NCBI GenBank assembly: GCA_030148325.1
Contig: JASBTR010000017.1
Coordinates: 1 to 34,040, forward strand
Source: Gammaproteobacteria bacterium
GTDB lineage: Bacteria; Pseudomonadota; Gammaproteobacteria; UBA6429; Thiohalophilaceae
Direction of reading: 5' to 3'
Length of the DNA: 34,040 nucleotides
Shown in pieces: positions 18,145 to 27,830 of the stretch; the stretch's first letter is position 1; every line of letters starts with the position of its first letter. The position numbers and the translations under genes are program-made. Below the pieces are notes generated by a model. It did no database searches, was not told the DNA's origin, and worked only from the letters and a program-made list of their open reading frames with translations.

Positions 18145-18999
18145 ATGAAAAGACTGGTCGCAACGTTAGTTTTGTCAGTGGTGATGACAGCGATAGCTTA
18201 TGCTGCCGATGATCCCATGGTGAGCTTATTCAAGTTTCAGAGTCAGATGGCGGCACAGGGTAGTGTGGAAGCTATCATGAAACTTGGTGAGATGTATGAA
18301 CAGGGACAGGGCACCAAAAAAGATCTGGGTAAAGCGCTTGAAATGTATGAGAAGGCCAGGGCACAGGGTAATGCTGATGCGGTAAAGGCTATTCGTCGGA
18401 TTAAAAAAGCTAAAAAACAGGGCCTGCATAAGCTTGAAATAGAGAGAAAGAAAAAACTCGCAGAGGAGAAAGCTGCAAGGGAAAAAGCCGTGCGCGCAAA
18501 AGCCGCCAGAGATGAAGCGATGCGCAGGAAGGCGGAAAAGGAAAAAATCATGCGTAAGAAGGCCGCTATGGAAAAGGCGGCGCGTGAAAAAATGGCAAAG
18601 GAGAAAGCTGAACGCGAAAAAGTTGCAAGGGAAAGAGCAGCGCGTGAGAAAGCCGCAAGGGAAAAGGCGATAAAAGCGAGAAGGCAACAGGGGCCGGTAA
18701 ATGATCAGCCTGGGATGGGCTGGGATGAAGAGGATGAAGGTGAAGATGATGAAAGCAGCGGAATAAAACCCGCTGATAAAAACTCAAAGCCCGTTGTGAC
18801 AAAAACAAACTCCGTCGCAGTAAAAACAAAGCCGGCAGCTGAAAGCTTAAGCTCAGTTGCGATAAAAGCAAACCCTGCTGCTAAAAAGTTAAAGCCGGCT
18901 AAAAATGTAAAAATCGGAAGCGATAATGAGGGTTTTACCTCAAATCCATGTGATACACCAGCAGGACGCTTTATGGCGACATGCAGGAAGCGACAGTGA
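18145..18999 (+). CDS. Exported Sel1-repeat protein with long charged helix (paralog 2, full length)
   Basis: Not a named gene. The signal peptide ends TAIAYAA. A Sel1-like repeat (about 42-80) almost matches paralog 1. Then comes a roughly 90-residue Glu/Lys/Arg/Ala stretch with repeated REKAA and AKEKAER units, likely a single alpha-helix, followed by the shared [15 protein letters not shown], a Lys/Pro/Ala/Thr-rich linker, and a conserved-looking end [19 protein letters not shown] with two cysteines. The start is ATG 18145; an in-frame TTG six bases earlier is less likely. The layout suggests an envelope protein that spans a distance and anchors at both ends, but this is inference. It follows the porin pair by 82 bases. 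Confidence 0.85.
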   Translation: MKRLVATLVLSVVMTAIAYAADDPMVSLFKFQSQMAAQGSVEAIMKLGEMYEQGQGTKKDLGKALEMYEKARAQGNADAVKAIRRIKKAKKQGLHKLEIERKKKLAEEKAAREKAVRAKAARDEAMRRKAEKEKIMRKKAAMEKAAREKMAKEKAEREKVARERAAREKAAREKAIKARRQQGPVNDQPGMGWDEEDEGEDDESSGIKPADKNSKPVVTKTNSVAVKTKPAAESLSSVAIKANPAAKKLKPAKNVKIGSDNEGFTSNPCDTPAGRFMATCRKRQ

Positions 19000-19167
19000 T
19001 TTCCCGCTCTGCATTGTTCGCGATCAACCTGGAATGATGGACCTCACTGTGCAGGGTGTGAAGGTCTGAAATCATACTGAAAAGTGGATGGGGATTTGTA
19101 ACGTTCATTTAGTTGTTGTCAGAAACTGAAAGGCAGCTTGAGCCAAATTAATTCAAGGGTATTAGTT

Positions 19168-20181
19168 ATGAAGGCAAGGTTAATGAAAACTTTGATAGTT
19201 GTTGTAATGTTTTCATTCTCGAGTATGTTATTGGCTGATGAGTCCGGCTATGATCAGTTTAAACTGGATCTACTGCTGGCCAAACGAGGTGATGCAGGGG
19301 CGCAGTTTTATGTTGCTGATGCTTATGAAGAAGGTCGGGGTGTAAAAAAAGATATCAATAAAGCGATTGAGTGGTACAGGATGGCCGCCCAGAATAATCA
19401 CAATGGTGCGCAATATAAACTGGGTGAATTCTATGAAAATGGCCTGGGCTTAAAGAAAGATCTCATAAAGGCAGACAAATGGTATAGAAAAGCCGCAGCA
19501 AACGGTAGCCGCCTTGCAAAAGCCCGGCTGGCAAAGGTGGGCTCAGTCAAAAAGGACAGTTCGTCTAAAGCAAAACCACAGGCTGAAGAAAAGAAAAAAG
19601 AGGAAGCTCATAAACGTCGTCTGGCAGAAGACAGACTCAGGAAAGAAAAAGCAAGAAAGAAAAAGGAGCAGCAGCTTGCTGCAGCCAGGGCAAAGCGAGA
19701 AAAGAATCGTCGCGCCAAACAGCCGAAACCGGTCAAAGTCAAACAGACGACAAAAAAGGCGCCAACGGCCGTGTCAATCCCGGACATTATGGATGTCGTG
19801 CTGCATGGTAAATGGACGAGACATTCCAGACCAGCCAGCCTGTTACCTTCCAGCCTGAACCGATGCCTGAAAGCGGGCGAAAAAGAAATCGTTTGTTTCT
19901 CAAAGGAACAGTATCGTATTGTTGGAAATTCCCAGTTGACATTTACTTCTAAAGCAACGCTCTCAGATTTTAACAGCAAGGGGCAGTTCACTATCACGTA
20001 TTTCTACAATGTGCTGGACAGCGCCTATTCGGCAGAAGATGATGATGAAGAAATTGATCCCTTTGGCCTTCGCGCAGAGAAAGGCTGGCAGGAGCCTTAC
20101 CTGAAAATAACCTGTCAGGCAAAAAGCCGAAAACAACTTCGCTGTAGTCGGGCAGGCCAGACATTTGTTTATGTCCGCTAA
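19168..20181 (+). CDS. Exported Sel1-repeat protein with distinct C-terminal domain
   Basis: A 337-residue protein, not a named gene. The signal peptide ends SSMLLA. Two Sel1 repeats follow (GAQFYVADAYEEGRGVKKD and GAQYKLGEFYENGLGLKKD), then a Lys/Arg-rich probable coiled coil (about 125-200), then a globular C-terminal domain of about 125 residues starting SIPDIMDVVLHGKWTRH and ending KQLRCSRAGQTFVYVR. That domain carries four cysteines (RCLKAG, IVCFSK, ITCQAK, LRCSRA), suggesting two periplasmic disulfides. ATG 19168 is preceded by AAGGG; ATG 19183 is also possible. It shares the Sel1-plus-charged-helix plan with the two genes upstream but is more diverged. Confidence 0.82.
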   Translation: MKARLMKTLIVVVMFSFSSMLLADESGYDQFKLDLLLAKRGDAGAQFYVADAYEEGRGVKKDINKAIEWYRMAAQNNHNGAQYKLGEFYENGLGLKKDLIKADKWYRKAAANGSRLAKARLAKVGSVKKDSSSKAKPQAEEKKKEEAHKRRLAEDRLRKEKARKKKEQQLAAARAKREKNRRAKQPKPVKVKQTTKKAPTAVSIPDIMDVVLHGKWTRHSRPASLLPSSLNRCLKAGEKEIVCFSKEQYRIVGNSQLTFTSKATLSDFNSKGQFTITYFYNVLDSAYSAEDDDEEIDPFGLRAEKGWQEPYLKITCQAKSRKQLRCSRAGQTFVYVR

Positions 20182-20214
20182 GACCTGGAATTCCTGACTG
20201 ATATATTTTACAGC

Positions 20215-20456
20215 TATCGTAGGGTGGGCACGGGTTTTGTGCCCATGCGTTAATCTCTATGGGTTAAATTCCCTGCTGCTTGCGGCGAAAACCGGTAGGA
20301 GCGGGCTCGGAAAACAGGTAGGAGCGGGCTTGCCCGCGAATAGTTTGAGGTTCAGGCAACCGCTTTCGCGAGCAAGCTCGTTCCTGGGATTTAATACCCC
20401 GTCCGTTTGCGGTGAGGTAGTCCTGTAGGTTGGGCAGAGCAACGCGAAGCCCAACA
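20215..20456. repeat. Cluster of REP-like repeats
   Basis: The 376-base gap 20182-20557 holds several short repeats and no gene. TGGGCAC/GTGCCCA forms a hairpin at 20225-20245. A variant of the 5971 element lies at 20269-20288. GTAGGAGCGGGCT occurs twice (20295 and 20318), the second continuing into TGCCCGCGAA, as in Pseudomonas REP sequences. An inverted relative, TTCGCGAGCAAGCTCG, is at 20365-20380. TGTAGGTTGGGCAGAGC...GCCCAAC is at 20424-20455. The head-to-head REPs suggest a REPIN-like unit. Confidence 0.8.
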
Positions 20457-20557
20457 ATTTTTCAGTCGTTCAACGCAAGCTGCGGGGTAGTGGTTTTAAG
20501 TGATGGTTCCACCCTGGTCAGAGAGCCTGGCTTTGAGTATACAGGCCCAGGATTTTT

Positions 20558-21391
20558 TTATTTAAGAAATAATTCGGGTTCCACCCGTGCATTATTAAGG
20601 CTGACACTCCAGTGCAAATGTGGCCCTGTGACTCGGCCAGTCATACCGACCTTACCTATGGGTTCGCCCTGTCTGATTTTCATTCCCGGTTTTACACTGA
20701 TCTCACTCATGTGGCAGTACATGGTGATCAGGCCCTGGCCGTTGTCGATAAATACGGTATTGCCGTTGAAAAAATAATCGCCGAGGGTGATTACGGTGCC
20801 GTCGGCAGGCGCCCTAATGATAGTTCCCTGTGCGGCGGCGATATCCAGGCCACTGTGCGGCTTGCGTGGCTGTTTATTAAAAAAACGCCGTAGTCCGAAA
20901 GGGCTGCTGAGTCGGCCGGTGACGGGCAGAATAAACTGTGTCGCGACATGCGCCTGCTCGGTCCAGCGGGAGAGTGCTGCGCCAATGATTTTTTTCTCAG
21001 ATCGGATGCGTTTCATATCTTCGGTAGTGGGATTGACCATGCGTTTGTTCTTGATGACCAGATGCTGTTCTTTATATTTTTTTGTGTGAACTGAAAATTC
21101 ACGTTGATATACTTTATTCTGCGCAGCAACGATGCGTAGTTTATGTATGCCGGCTTTGCTGGACAGGGGCAGGCCGACGACTGCCTGCCATTGTTCCCCG
21201 GCTCGGCGTACCAGTACCCGTTTTTTGCCATAAAAAACAGATGGCGGGATAGGTGTGTCCAGACCGAGTTCGACAATGGCGATGCCGCCTGGTACGGGAT
21301 CAGGCCGAGGGTAGCTTTCGGCTGCCGTAGCGCAGAGTGAAAGCAGAAAAAAAACGCCGAGACTGGCTGTTAGTGCTATCGGTTTTCTCAT
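20558..21391 (-). CDS. Periplasmic M23-family metallopeptidase
   Basis: A zinc peptidase likely cutting peptidoglycan cross-links. The signal peptide ends SLCATAA. An N-terminal beta-rich domain (about 28-105, typical of the M23 N-terminal domain) precedes the LytM domain. Zinc ligands are His179 and Asp183 in HSGLDIA and His260 in GPHLHW; His227 in TMYCHMSE completes the site. All catalytic residues are present, so it is expected to be active rather than an EnvC/NlpD-type activator. The start overlaps the xseA stop by ATGA, which fixes it and indicates translational coupling. It is the last gene of can-xseA-M23. Confidence 0.92.
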   Translation of the reverse strand: MRKPIALTASLGVFFLLSLCATAAESYPRPDPVPGGIAIVELGLDTPIPPSVFYGKKRVLVRRAGEQWQAVVGLPLSSKAGIHKLRIVAAQNKVYQREFSVHTKKYKEQHLVIKNKRMVNPTTEDMKRIRSEKKIIGAALSRWTEQAHVATQFILPVTGRLSSPFGLRRFFNKQPRKPHSGLDIAAAQGTIIRAPADGTVITLGDYFFNGNTVFIDNGQGLITMYCHMSEISVKPGMKIRQGEPIGKVGMTGRVTGPHLHWSVSLNNARVEPELFLK

Positions 21392-22758
21392 GATTCCAGT
21401 TTTTCAATCGTTGAAATGATGTGGCCTTTTGCCAGTCGGGTTTTTATCTGTTGCCCTGGTTTTAGTTCGTGGCTGGAACGAATGATATGTCGGTCTTCCA
21501 GGGCCGTGGTAATAGTATAGCCGCGAGAAAGAGTGGACAGGGGGCTGACGGTATCAAGATTATGTGTCAGGTATTGTAGCTGTTGCCGACTCTGTTCAAG
21601 CCGATGTCGCATGGCCTGTCGAAGACGGCGGGTGATTTCCGTCAGTTGCAGATGTTTGTGTTCAATATCATGGCCGGGCTGATGATGCTGTAATTTTTCC
21701 GCCAGCATGTTGAGCGCGTGCTGCCTGTGCTGCAAGCGGTGTTTCATGATCTGTTGCATGCGTAACTCGAGATCGTCCAGCCGTTGTGCAATATCCTGTA
21801 AGCGTCGTCCCGGATGGCGCAGGCGTTTTTGCAGATTGTGCAGTTGTTGCGAACGGGCCTGCAGGCCTGCGGCGACACTGCTGGCGAGTCGTGAGAAAAG
21901 CTGCCGTACCTGTTTCAGTAGTGACTGTTGATCCGGGCTGACCAGTTCAGCGGCTGCGGTCGGCGTGGGCGCGCGTTGATCGGCAACAAAATCGGCAATG
22001 GTGAAGTCTATTTCATGGCCGATGCCGCTGACAATGGGAATGCGGCAGTCATAAATAGCACGGGCAACGACTTCTTCGTTGAAGGCACGCAAATCTTCCA
22101 TCGAGCCACCGCCACGGGCGAGGATCAGGACATCACAGTCACGCCGTTGTGAAGCGAGTCGGATCCGGGCGGCAATTTCCTCGGCGGCATTCTCGCCCTG
22201 TACGGCAACAGGATAGATCAGGATGGGAATGGCCGGAAAACGGCGCTGGAGTGTAGTTAGAATATCGTGGACAGCCGCGCCAGTGGGCGAAGTGATGACG
22301 CCAATATGTTGCGGCATCGCCGGTAGCGGCTGTTTGTGCGCCGGGTCGAACAGGCCCTCCTGATTCAGGCGTTGTTTCAGCTCTTCGAAGGCGCGTTGTA
22401 AAGCACCGTCACCGGCTTCTTCCATGTGTTCAATAATGATCTGGAATTCGCCGCGTGCTTCGTACAGGCTGATGCGGGCGCGCACCAGTACCTGGACGCC
22501 GTTTTCCGGCTGGAACCGCAACAGTCTGTTGCGGTTGCGAAACATGGCGCAGCGAACTGAAGCGGTTTTATCCTTGAGTGATAAATACCAGTGCCCGGAA
22601 GCCGGGCGAGCGAGATTGGAAATTTCTCCTTCCAGCCAGAGCAGGGGGAAGCTGCCTTCGAGCAGGTTGCGCGCCTCACGATTCAGGCGTGAGACAGTGT
22701 AGATGTCTCGTTCAATAACATTCGTGTTGTCTGCGTTGGCGTGATCGTGTATGCGCAT
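21388..22758 (-). CDS. xseA: Exodeoxyribonuclease VII large subunit
   Basis: The large subunit of the single-strand exonuclease ExoVII. An N-terminal OB-fold (about 20-115; LLEGSFPLLWLEGEISNLA, SGHWYLSLKD) is followed by the catalytic region with IGVITSPTGAAVHDIL, ARGGGSMEDL and SGIGHEIDFTIADFVAD, then TPTAAAELVSPD, and a long coiled coil, and the end STLSRGYTI. The length of 456 residues is normal. It starts on the base after the can stop. In E. coli xseA is divergent from guaB, as here, but with can and a lipoprotein gene now between. Confidence 0.96.
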   Translation of the reverse strand: MRIHDHANADNTNVIERDIYTVSRLNREARNLLEGSFPLLWLEGEISNLARPASGHWYLSLKDKTASVRCAMFRNRNRLLRFQPENGVQVLVRARISLYEARGEFQIIIEHMEEAGDGALQRAFEELKQRLNQEGLFDPAHKQPLPAMPQHIGVITSPTGAAVHDILTTLQRRFPAIPILIYPVAVQGENAAEEIAARIRLASQRRDCDVLILARGGGSMEDLRAFNEEVVARAIYDCRIPIVSGIGHEIDFTIADFVADQRAPTPTAAAELVSPDQQSLLKQVRQLFSRLASSVAAGLQARSQQLHNLQKRLRHPGRRLQDIAQRLDDLELRMQQIMKHRLQHRQHALNMLAEKLQHHQPGHDIEHKHLQLTEITRRLRQAMRHRLEQSRQQLQYLTHNLDTVSPLSTLSRGYTITTALEDRHIIRSSHELKPGQQIKTRLAKGHIISTIEKLES

Positions 22759-23385
22759 TTACGCATTCTCATAGTTCTTTTTTAGTTGTTTGTCTGATGT
22801 TACGCACAGATCCAGATCTTTCAGGATTCCATTCTCGATATTGTAAATCCAGCCATGAATAGACAGCTCGGCGCCTTCTTTCCATGCTTTTTTGACTACT
22901 GTTGTATTGCACACATTTTTTGCCTGCTCGATAACGTTTAGCTCACAGAGCAGATCAAATTCTTTGTCAGGATCCAGGCCTTTTAGTTTTTCAGCATTAA
23001 AGCGACTAACATCCTTAATATGATGCAACCAGTTATCTATAAGGCCGTGCTCCTGATTTTCCATTGCTGCCTTTACCCCACCACAGCCGTAATGACCGCA
23101 GACAATGATGTGTTTTACTTTTAGTACTTCAACAGCAAACTGGATTACAGAAAGACAGTTCAGATCTGAGTGAACGACAACATTTGCTATGTTGCGGTGT
23201 ACAAATACTTCACCGGGCGGCAGGTTTACAATCTGATTAGCCGGGACTCGACTATCCGAACAGCCAATCCAGAGATATTCCGGCGCCTGTTGCATGGATA
23301 ATGAGGAAAAAAATTCAGGATCTTTTTCCTTGATGGCGTTTGCCCACGCCAGATTTCTATCAAAAAGATACTTCAGTGTTTTCAA
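22759..23385 (-). CDS. can: Beta-class carbonic anhydrase
   Basis: Interconverts CO2 and bicarbonate in the cytoplasm. Zinc ligands and the catalytic dyad are in LWIGCSDSRVPANQ and VCGHYGCGGVKAA. I place the start at TTG 23385: it gives MKTLKYLFDRNLAW, which lines up residue for residue with the E. coli Can N-terminus; no ATG is available before the active site. The frame is open further up to a TTG at 23424, but that lies in the T-run of a terminator. The length is 208 residues. No good Shine-Dalgarno sequence is visible. It heads an operon with xseA and the M23 peptidase. Confidence 0.93.
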   Translation of the reverse strand: MKTLKYLFDRNLAWANAIKEKDPEFFSSLSMQQAPEYLWIGCSDSRVPANQIVNLPPGEVFVHRNIANVVVHSDLNCLSVIQFAVEVLKVKHIIVCGHYGCGGVKAAMENQEHGLIDNWLHHIKDVSRFNAEKLKGLDPDKEFDLLCELNVIEQAKNVCNTTVVKKAWKEGAELSIHGWIYNIENGILKDLDLCVTSDKQLKKNYENA

Positions 23386-23422
23386 GGTCTGGATTGTCTC
23401 TCTGGGCTGTGTAGCGGGTATC

Positions 23423-23451
23423 AAAAAAAAGGCCGGGTTTATAACCCGGCC
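23423..23451 (-). terminator. Intrinsic terminator of the lipoprotein gene
   Basis: On the minus strand a 9-bp stem GGCCGGGTT / AACCCGGCC with a three-base loop is followed by eight T. It lies 105 bases after the lipoprotein stop and 38 bases before the can start. Confidence 0.9.
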
Positions 23452-23466
23452 AAATTATCACATCAA
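23438..23466 (-). promoter_or_regulatory. Candidate can promoter overlapping the terminator
   Basis: On the minus strand TTGATG (23466-23461) and TATAAA (23443-23438) are separated by 17 bases. The -10 lies across the loop of the terminator hairpin, so transcription for can would begin inside the terminator's right arm or T-run. Confidence 0.5.
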
Positions 23467-23555
23467 GTGCAGGCGCAACAGGATTTATTTGGGACTGTTA
23501 CTCGTTATCAGAGGGTTCTGTTTACGCAGTCCCTGTTTGTTGCTGCCTGCCGGGG

Positions 23556-23852
23556 CTAGTTGAAATGCGGCCCGGCGTTTTTCTGTTCGGCATACTGTTT
23601 CAGGGCATTGTCGCTCTGTCTGCCTGCTTTTTTGGCGAGTTTCAGGGCGGTTTCAGTGTCGCCCGCTTTCAGGGCTTTCTTCGCCTTTTTAATGAGTTTT
23701 CCTGTATCACGCCATTCATTGTTGACCTTGCGCGCCTGCATGGTTTTTTGTTCGGCTGCGCTGATGGCTGCCTTGACGTCCGAGGCAGGCGGAGAATTAG
23801 CACAGGCTTGCAGGAACAGGGCTGCGGATGCAGCGAGTAACAGTTTTTTCAT
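23556..23852 (-). CDS. Small lipoprotein, possibly SoxXA-binding-like
   Basis: A 98-residue lipoprotein precursor with GGAGG four bases before ATG 23852 and a lipobox LFLQAC. The mature helix-rich part contains VNNEWRDTGKLIKKAKKAL and DTETALKLAKKAGRQSDNAL and ends QKNAGPHF. The EWRDTGKLI block followed by A/K-rich helices resembles the small SoxXA-binding proteins of sulfur oxidisers. I make this match from memory and it could be another small helical lipoprotein. No sox genes are in the window. Earlier in-frame starts would put the signal peptide internally and are rejected. Confidence 0.65.
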   Translation of the reverse strand: MKKLLLAASAALFLQACANSPPASDVKAAISAAEQKTMQARKVNNEWRDTGKLIKKAKKALKAGDTETALKLAKKAGRQSDNALKQYAEQKNAGPHFN

Positions 23853-25735
<1,883 letters not shown>

Positions 25736-25769
25736 TCTGCTGAGCAAAAATACAGGCACAGAGACGCCA

Positions 25770-25874
25770 TAACGCAGAGATTATATAAGCTTGATCGTTA
25801 ATCATTTTTTTCTCTGCGCCTCCGCGCCTTTGCATTCTCCGCGTTAATTATCCATGTTAATGGATGGACACTTT
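25770..25874 (+). repeat. Dispersed 'gcagagacgc' repeat, copy 3 (guaB-guaA gap)
   Basis: It opens TAACGCAGAGATTATATAAG, runs through CTTGATCGTTAAT and the CTCTGCGCCTCCGCGCCTTT block, and ends ATCCATGTTAATGGATGGAC. It matches copy 1 (3249-3357) along most of its length and ends just before the guaA start, so it supplies the guaA leader. Confidence 0.8.
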
Positions 25875-25876
25875 CT

Positions 25877-27505
25877 ATGACGACCGATATCCACGCTCAC
25901 CGCATCCTGATCCTCGACTTTGGCTCCCAGTACACTCAGCTGATTGCCCGCCGCGTGCGCGAAGCAGGGGTCTATTGTGAACTGGCACCTTATGATCTGG
26001 ACGAGGCGGAAATTCGTGACTTTAAGCCCAGCGCTATCATACTTTCCGGTGGACCGGAATCGGTCACGGGAGACGATACGCCGCGTGCACCGGCGCTGGT
26101 GTTCGAGCTGGGTGTGCCGGTGCTGGGGATCTGCTACGGCATGCAGACCATGGCCGATCAGCTGGGCGGCAAGGTGGAAACGGCAAAGCAGCATGAATAC
26201 GGCTATGCGCAGGTGCGCGCCCACGGCCATACTGCTCTTTTGAAAGACATCGAAGATCACGCCAGTCCTGAAGGCTACGGCCTGCTGGATGTGTGGATGA
26301 GCCATGGCGATCAGGTCATCAAGCTGCCTGAGGGGTTCAAGCTAATGGCCTCGACCGAGACCGCACCTGTTGCCGGCATGGCGGATGAACAGCGACGATT
26401 TTATGGCCTGCAATTTCACCCGGAAGTGACTCACACTCGTCAGGGTGAGCGCATTATCGAGCGTTTTGTGCACGAGATTGCCGGTTGTACGCGTCTCTGG
26501 ACGGCGGACAATATTATCGAGGACAGCATCAGAACCATTCATGAAACAGTGGGTGACGATGAGGTCCTGCTGGGGCTGTCCGGCGGGGTGGATTCCTCGG
26601 TAGTCGCAGCGCTGCTGCATCGCGCCATCGGCGACAAGCTGACCTGTGTGTTTGTCGATAATGGTCTGCTGCGCTACCGCGAAGGGGACCAGGTCATGTC
26701 CACCTTTGCCGAACATATGGGTGTGCATGTTATCCGCGTGGATGCCGAAGCCCGTTTTCTAAAAGCGCTGGATGGGGTGAGCGATCCGGAACAGAAACGC
26801 AAGATCATCGGCAATCTGTTCGTGGAAGTCTTCGAGGAAGAGGCGGCCAAACTGAAAAATGTGAAGTCCATGGATGGACAAATGCCCGATGAGCCAGGGA
26901 AGGCGGAAGGGCCAAAATGGCTGGCGCAGGGCACTATCTATCCGGATGTCATCGAGTCCGCCGGCGCCAAAACCGGCAAGGCGCACCTGATCAAGTCGCA
27001 CCATAATGTCGGCGGCCTGCCGGAACACATGAAGCTCAAACTCTGCGAACCTCTGCGAGAACTGTTCAAGGATGAAGTGCGCAAGCTGGGTGTGGAACTG
27101 GGGCTGCCCTCTGACATGGTTTACCGCCATCCCTTCCCCGGCCCGGGCCTGGGCGTGCGTATCCTCGGTGAAGTGAAAAAGGAATATGCCGATATTCTAC
27201 GGCTGGCCGATCACATCTTCATCGAAGAACTCTACAAGCATGACCTGTATGAAAAGGTCAGCCAGGCATTTACCGTTTTTCTGCCGGTGAAATCCGTGGG
27301 CGTCACCGGCGATGGCCGCCGCTACCAGTATGTCGTCACCCTGCGGGCAGTGGAAACTATCGACTTCATGACCGCGCGTTGGGCGCATCTTCCTTATGAA
27401 TTTCTGGAAACCGTATCCAGCCGCATCATCAACGAAGTGCCGGGTATCTCTCGCGTTGCCTATGATATTTCCAGCAAGCCGCCGGCCACGATTGAGTGGG
27501 AATGA
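25877..27505 (+). CDS. guaA: GMP synthase (glutamine-hydrolysing)
   Basis: Converts XMP to GMP using glutamine. The class I amidotransferase domain has Cys86 (GICYGMQTM), His181 and Glu183 ([10 protein letters not shown]). The ATP pyrophosphatase domain has the P-loop LSGGVDSS (234-241), and the dimerisation end is KPPATIEWE. The length is 542 residues, 17 more than E. coli. The excess is an insertion at about 331-346 ([16 protein letters not shown]) between KLKNVK and [11 protein letters not shown]. The reading frame stays intact, and the final codons are also the integration site of the island that follows. Confidence 0.97.
   Translation: MTTDIHAHRILILDFGSQYTQLIARRVREAGVYCELAPYDLDEAEIRDFKPSAIILSGGPESVTGDDTPRAPALVFELGVPVLGICYGMQTMADQLGGKVETAKQHEYGYAQVRAHGHTALLKDIEDHASPEGYGLLDVWMSHGDQVIKLPEGFKLMASTETAPVAGMADEQRRFYGLQFHPEVTHTRQGERIIERFVHEIAGCTRLWTADNIIEDSIRTIHETVGDDEVLLGLSGGVDSSVVAALLHRAIGDKLTCVFVDNGLLRYREGDQVMSTFAEHMGVHVIRVDAEARFLKALDGVSDPEQKRKIIGNLFVEVFEEEAAKLKNVKSMDGQMPDEPGKAEGPKWLAQGTIYPDVIESAGAKTGKAHLIKSHHNVGGLPEHMKLKLCEPLRELFKDEVRKLGVELGLPSDMVYRHPFPGPGLGVRILGEVKKEYADILRLADHIFIEELYKHDLYEKVSQAFTVFLPVKSVGVTGDGRRYQYVVTLRAVETIDFMTARWAHLPYEFLETVSSRIINEVPGISRVAYDISSKPPATIEWE
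27490..27505 (+). other. Presumed attL core in guaA 3' end
   Basis: The last codons and stop of guaA (GATTGAGTGGGAATGA region, 27490-27505) are the usual recombination core for guaA-inserted islands. A second copy is expected at the unseen right end. The exact core cannot be set from one junction. Confidence 0.55.
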
Positions 27506-27513
27506 TTCCACGT

Positions 27514-27615
27514 CTGGCACTGGCTGGCACCTGCAGGCATCAAACAACACTTAACTCATTGTAATAACTAGTATATTCTCATTTTTGTCTGGCACCTGCT
27601 GGCACTGGCTGGCAC
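27514..27615 (+). repeat. Phased CTGGCAC iterons
   Basis: CTGGCAC occurs five times at 27514, 27524, 27589, 27599 and 27609. Within each group the spacing is exactly 10 bases, one helical turn, so copies lie on one face of the DNA. The cluster sits between the presumed attL core and the integrase, where arm-type Int or Xis sites would be expected. Confidence 0.75.
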
Positions 27616-27634
27616 CTCCAAGCAAACTTTTTCA

Positions 27635-27830
27635 ATGGTATAAATCATGGTATCGTTGCCCTCAAGATCAGGGCTTCGACAAAATACCATGCCATGTTAT
27701 TCAGGCCATTCATGGTATTAAAAATCGTCAAGTCTTTGATATAAAACAATATATATCAGAAAAACATACCATGAAAAATCATGGTATTTTTACCCTCAGG
27801 GGAGGACTTGTGATGCTGACAGATACCATG
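27635..27830 (+). repeat. CATGGTAT / ATACCATG sites around the integrase start
   Basis: Seven copies of ATGGTAT in either orientation: 27635, 27646, 27711 and 27780 forward, and 27684, 27766 and 27823 inverted; CATGTTAT at 27693 is a one-mismatch eighth. The copies at 27766 and 27780 form a perfect dyad (8-bp arms, 6-base spacer) just before the Shine-Dalgarno site, and the last lies in the first codons of int. Binding by Int, AlpA or a repressor is inferred. Confidence 0.8.

Noticed and set aside
18226..18871. Minus-strand Phe/Leu/Ser-rich frames opposite the second Sel1 gene
   Set aside because: They mirror the Lys/Glu-rich helix on the plus strand and only look like membrane proteins.
20182..20557. 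Small protein genes in the repeat cluster (e.g. 20237-20428)
   Set aside because: Their codons are made of REP-like repeats and no ribosome site or protein similarity supports them.
27585..27812. Longer integrase starting at the first in-frame start codon
   Set aside because: The added 76 residues are coded by the iterated sites and do not resemble integrase; a strong ribosome site precedes ATG 27813.
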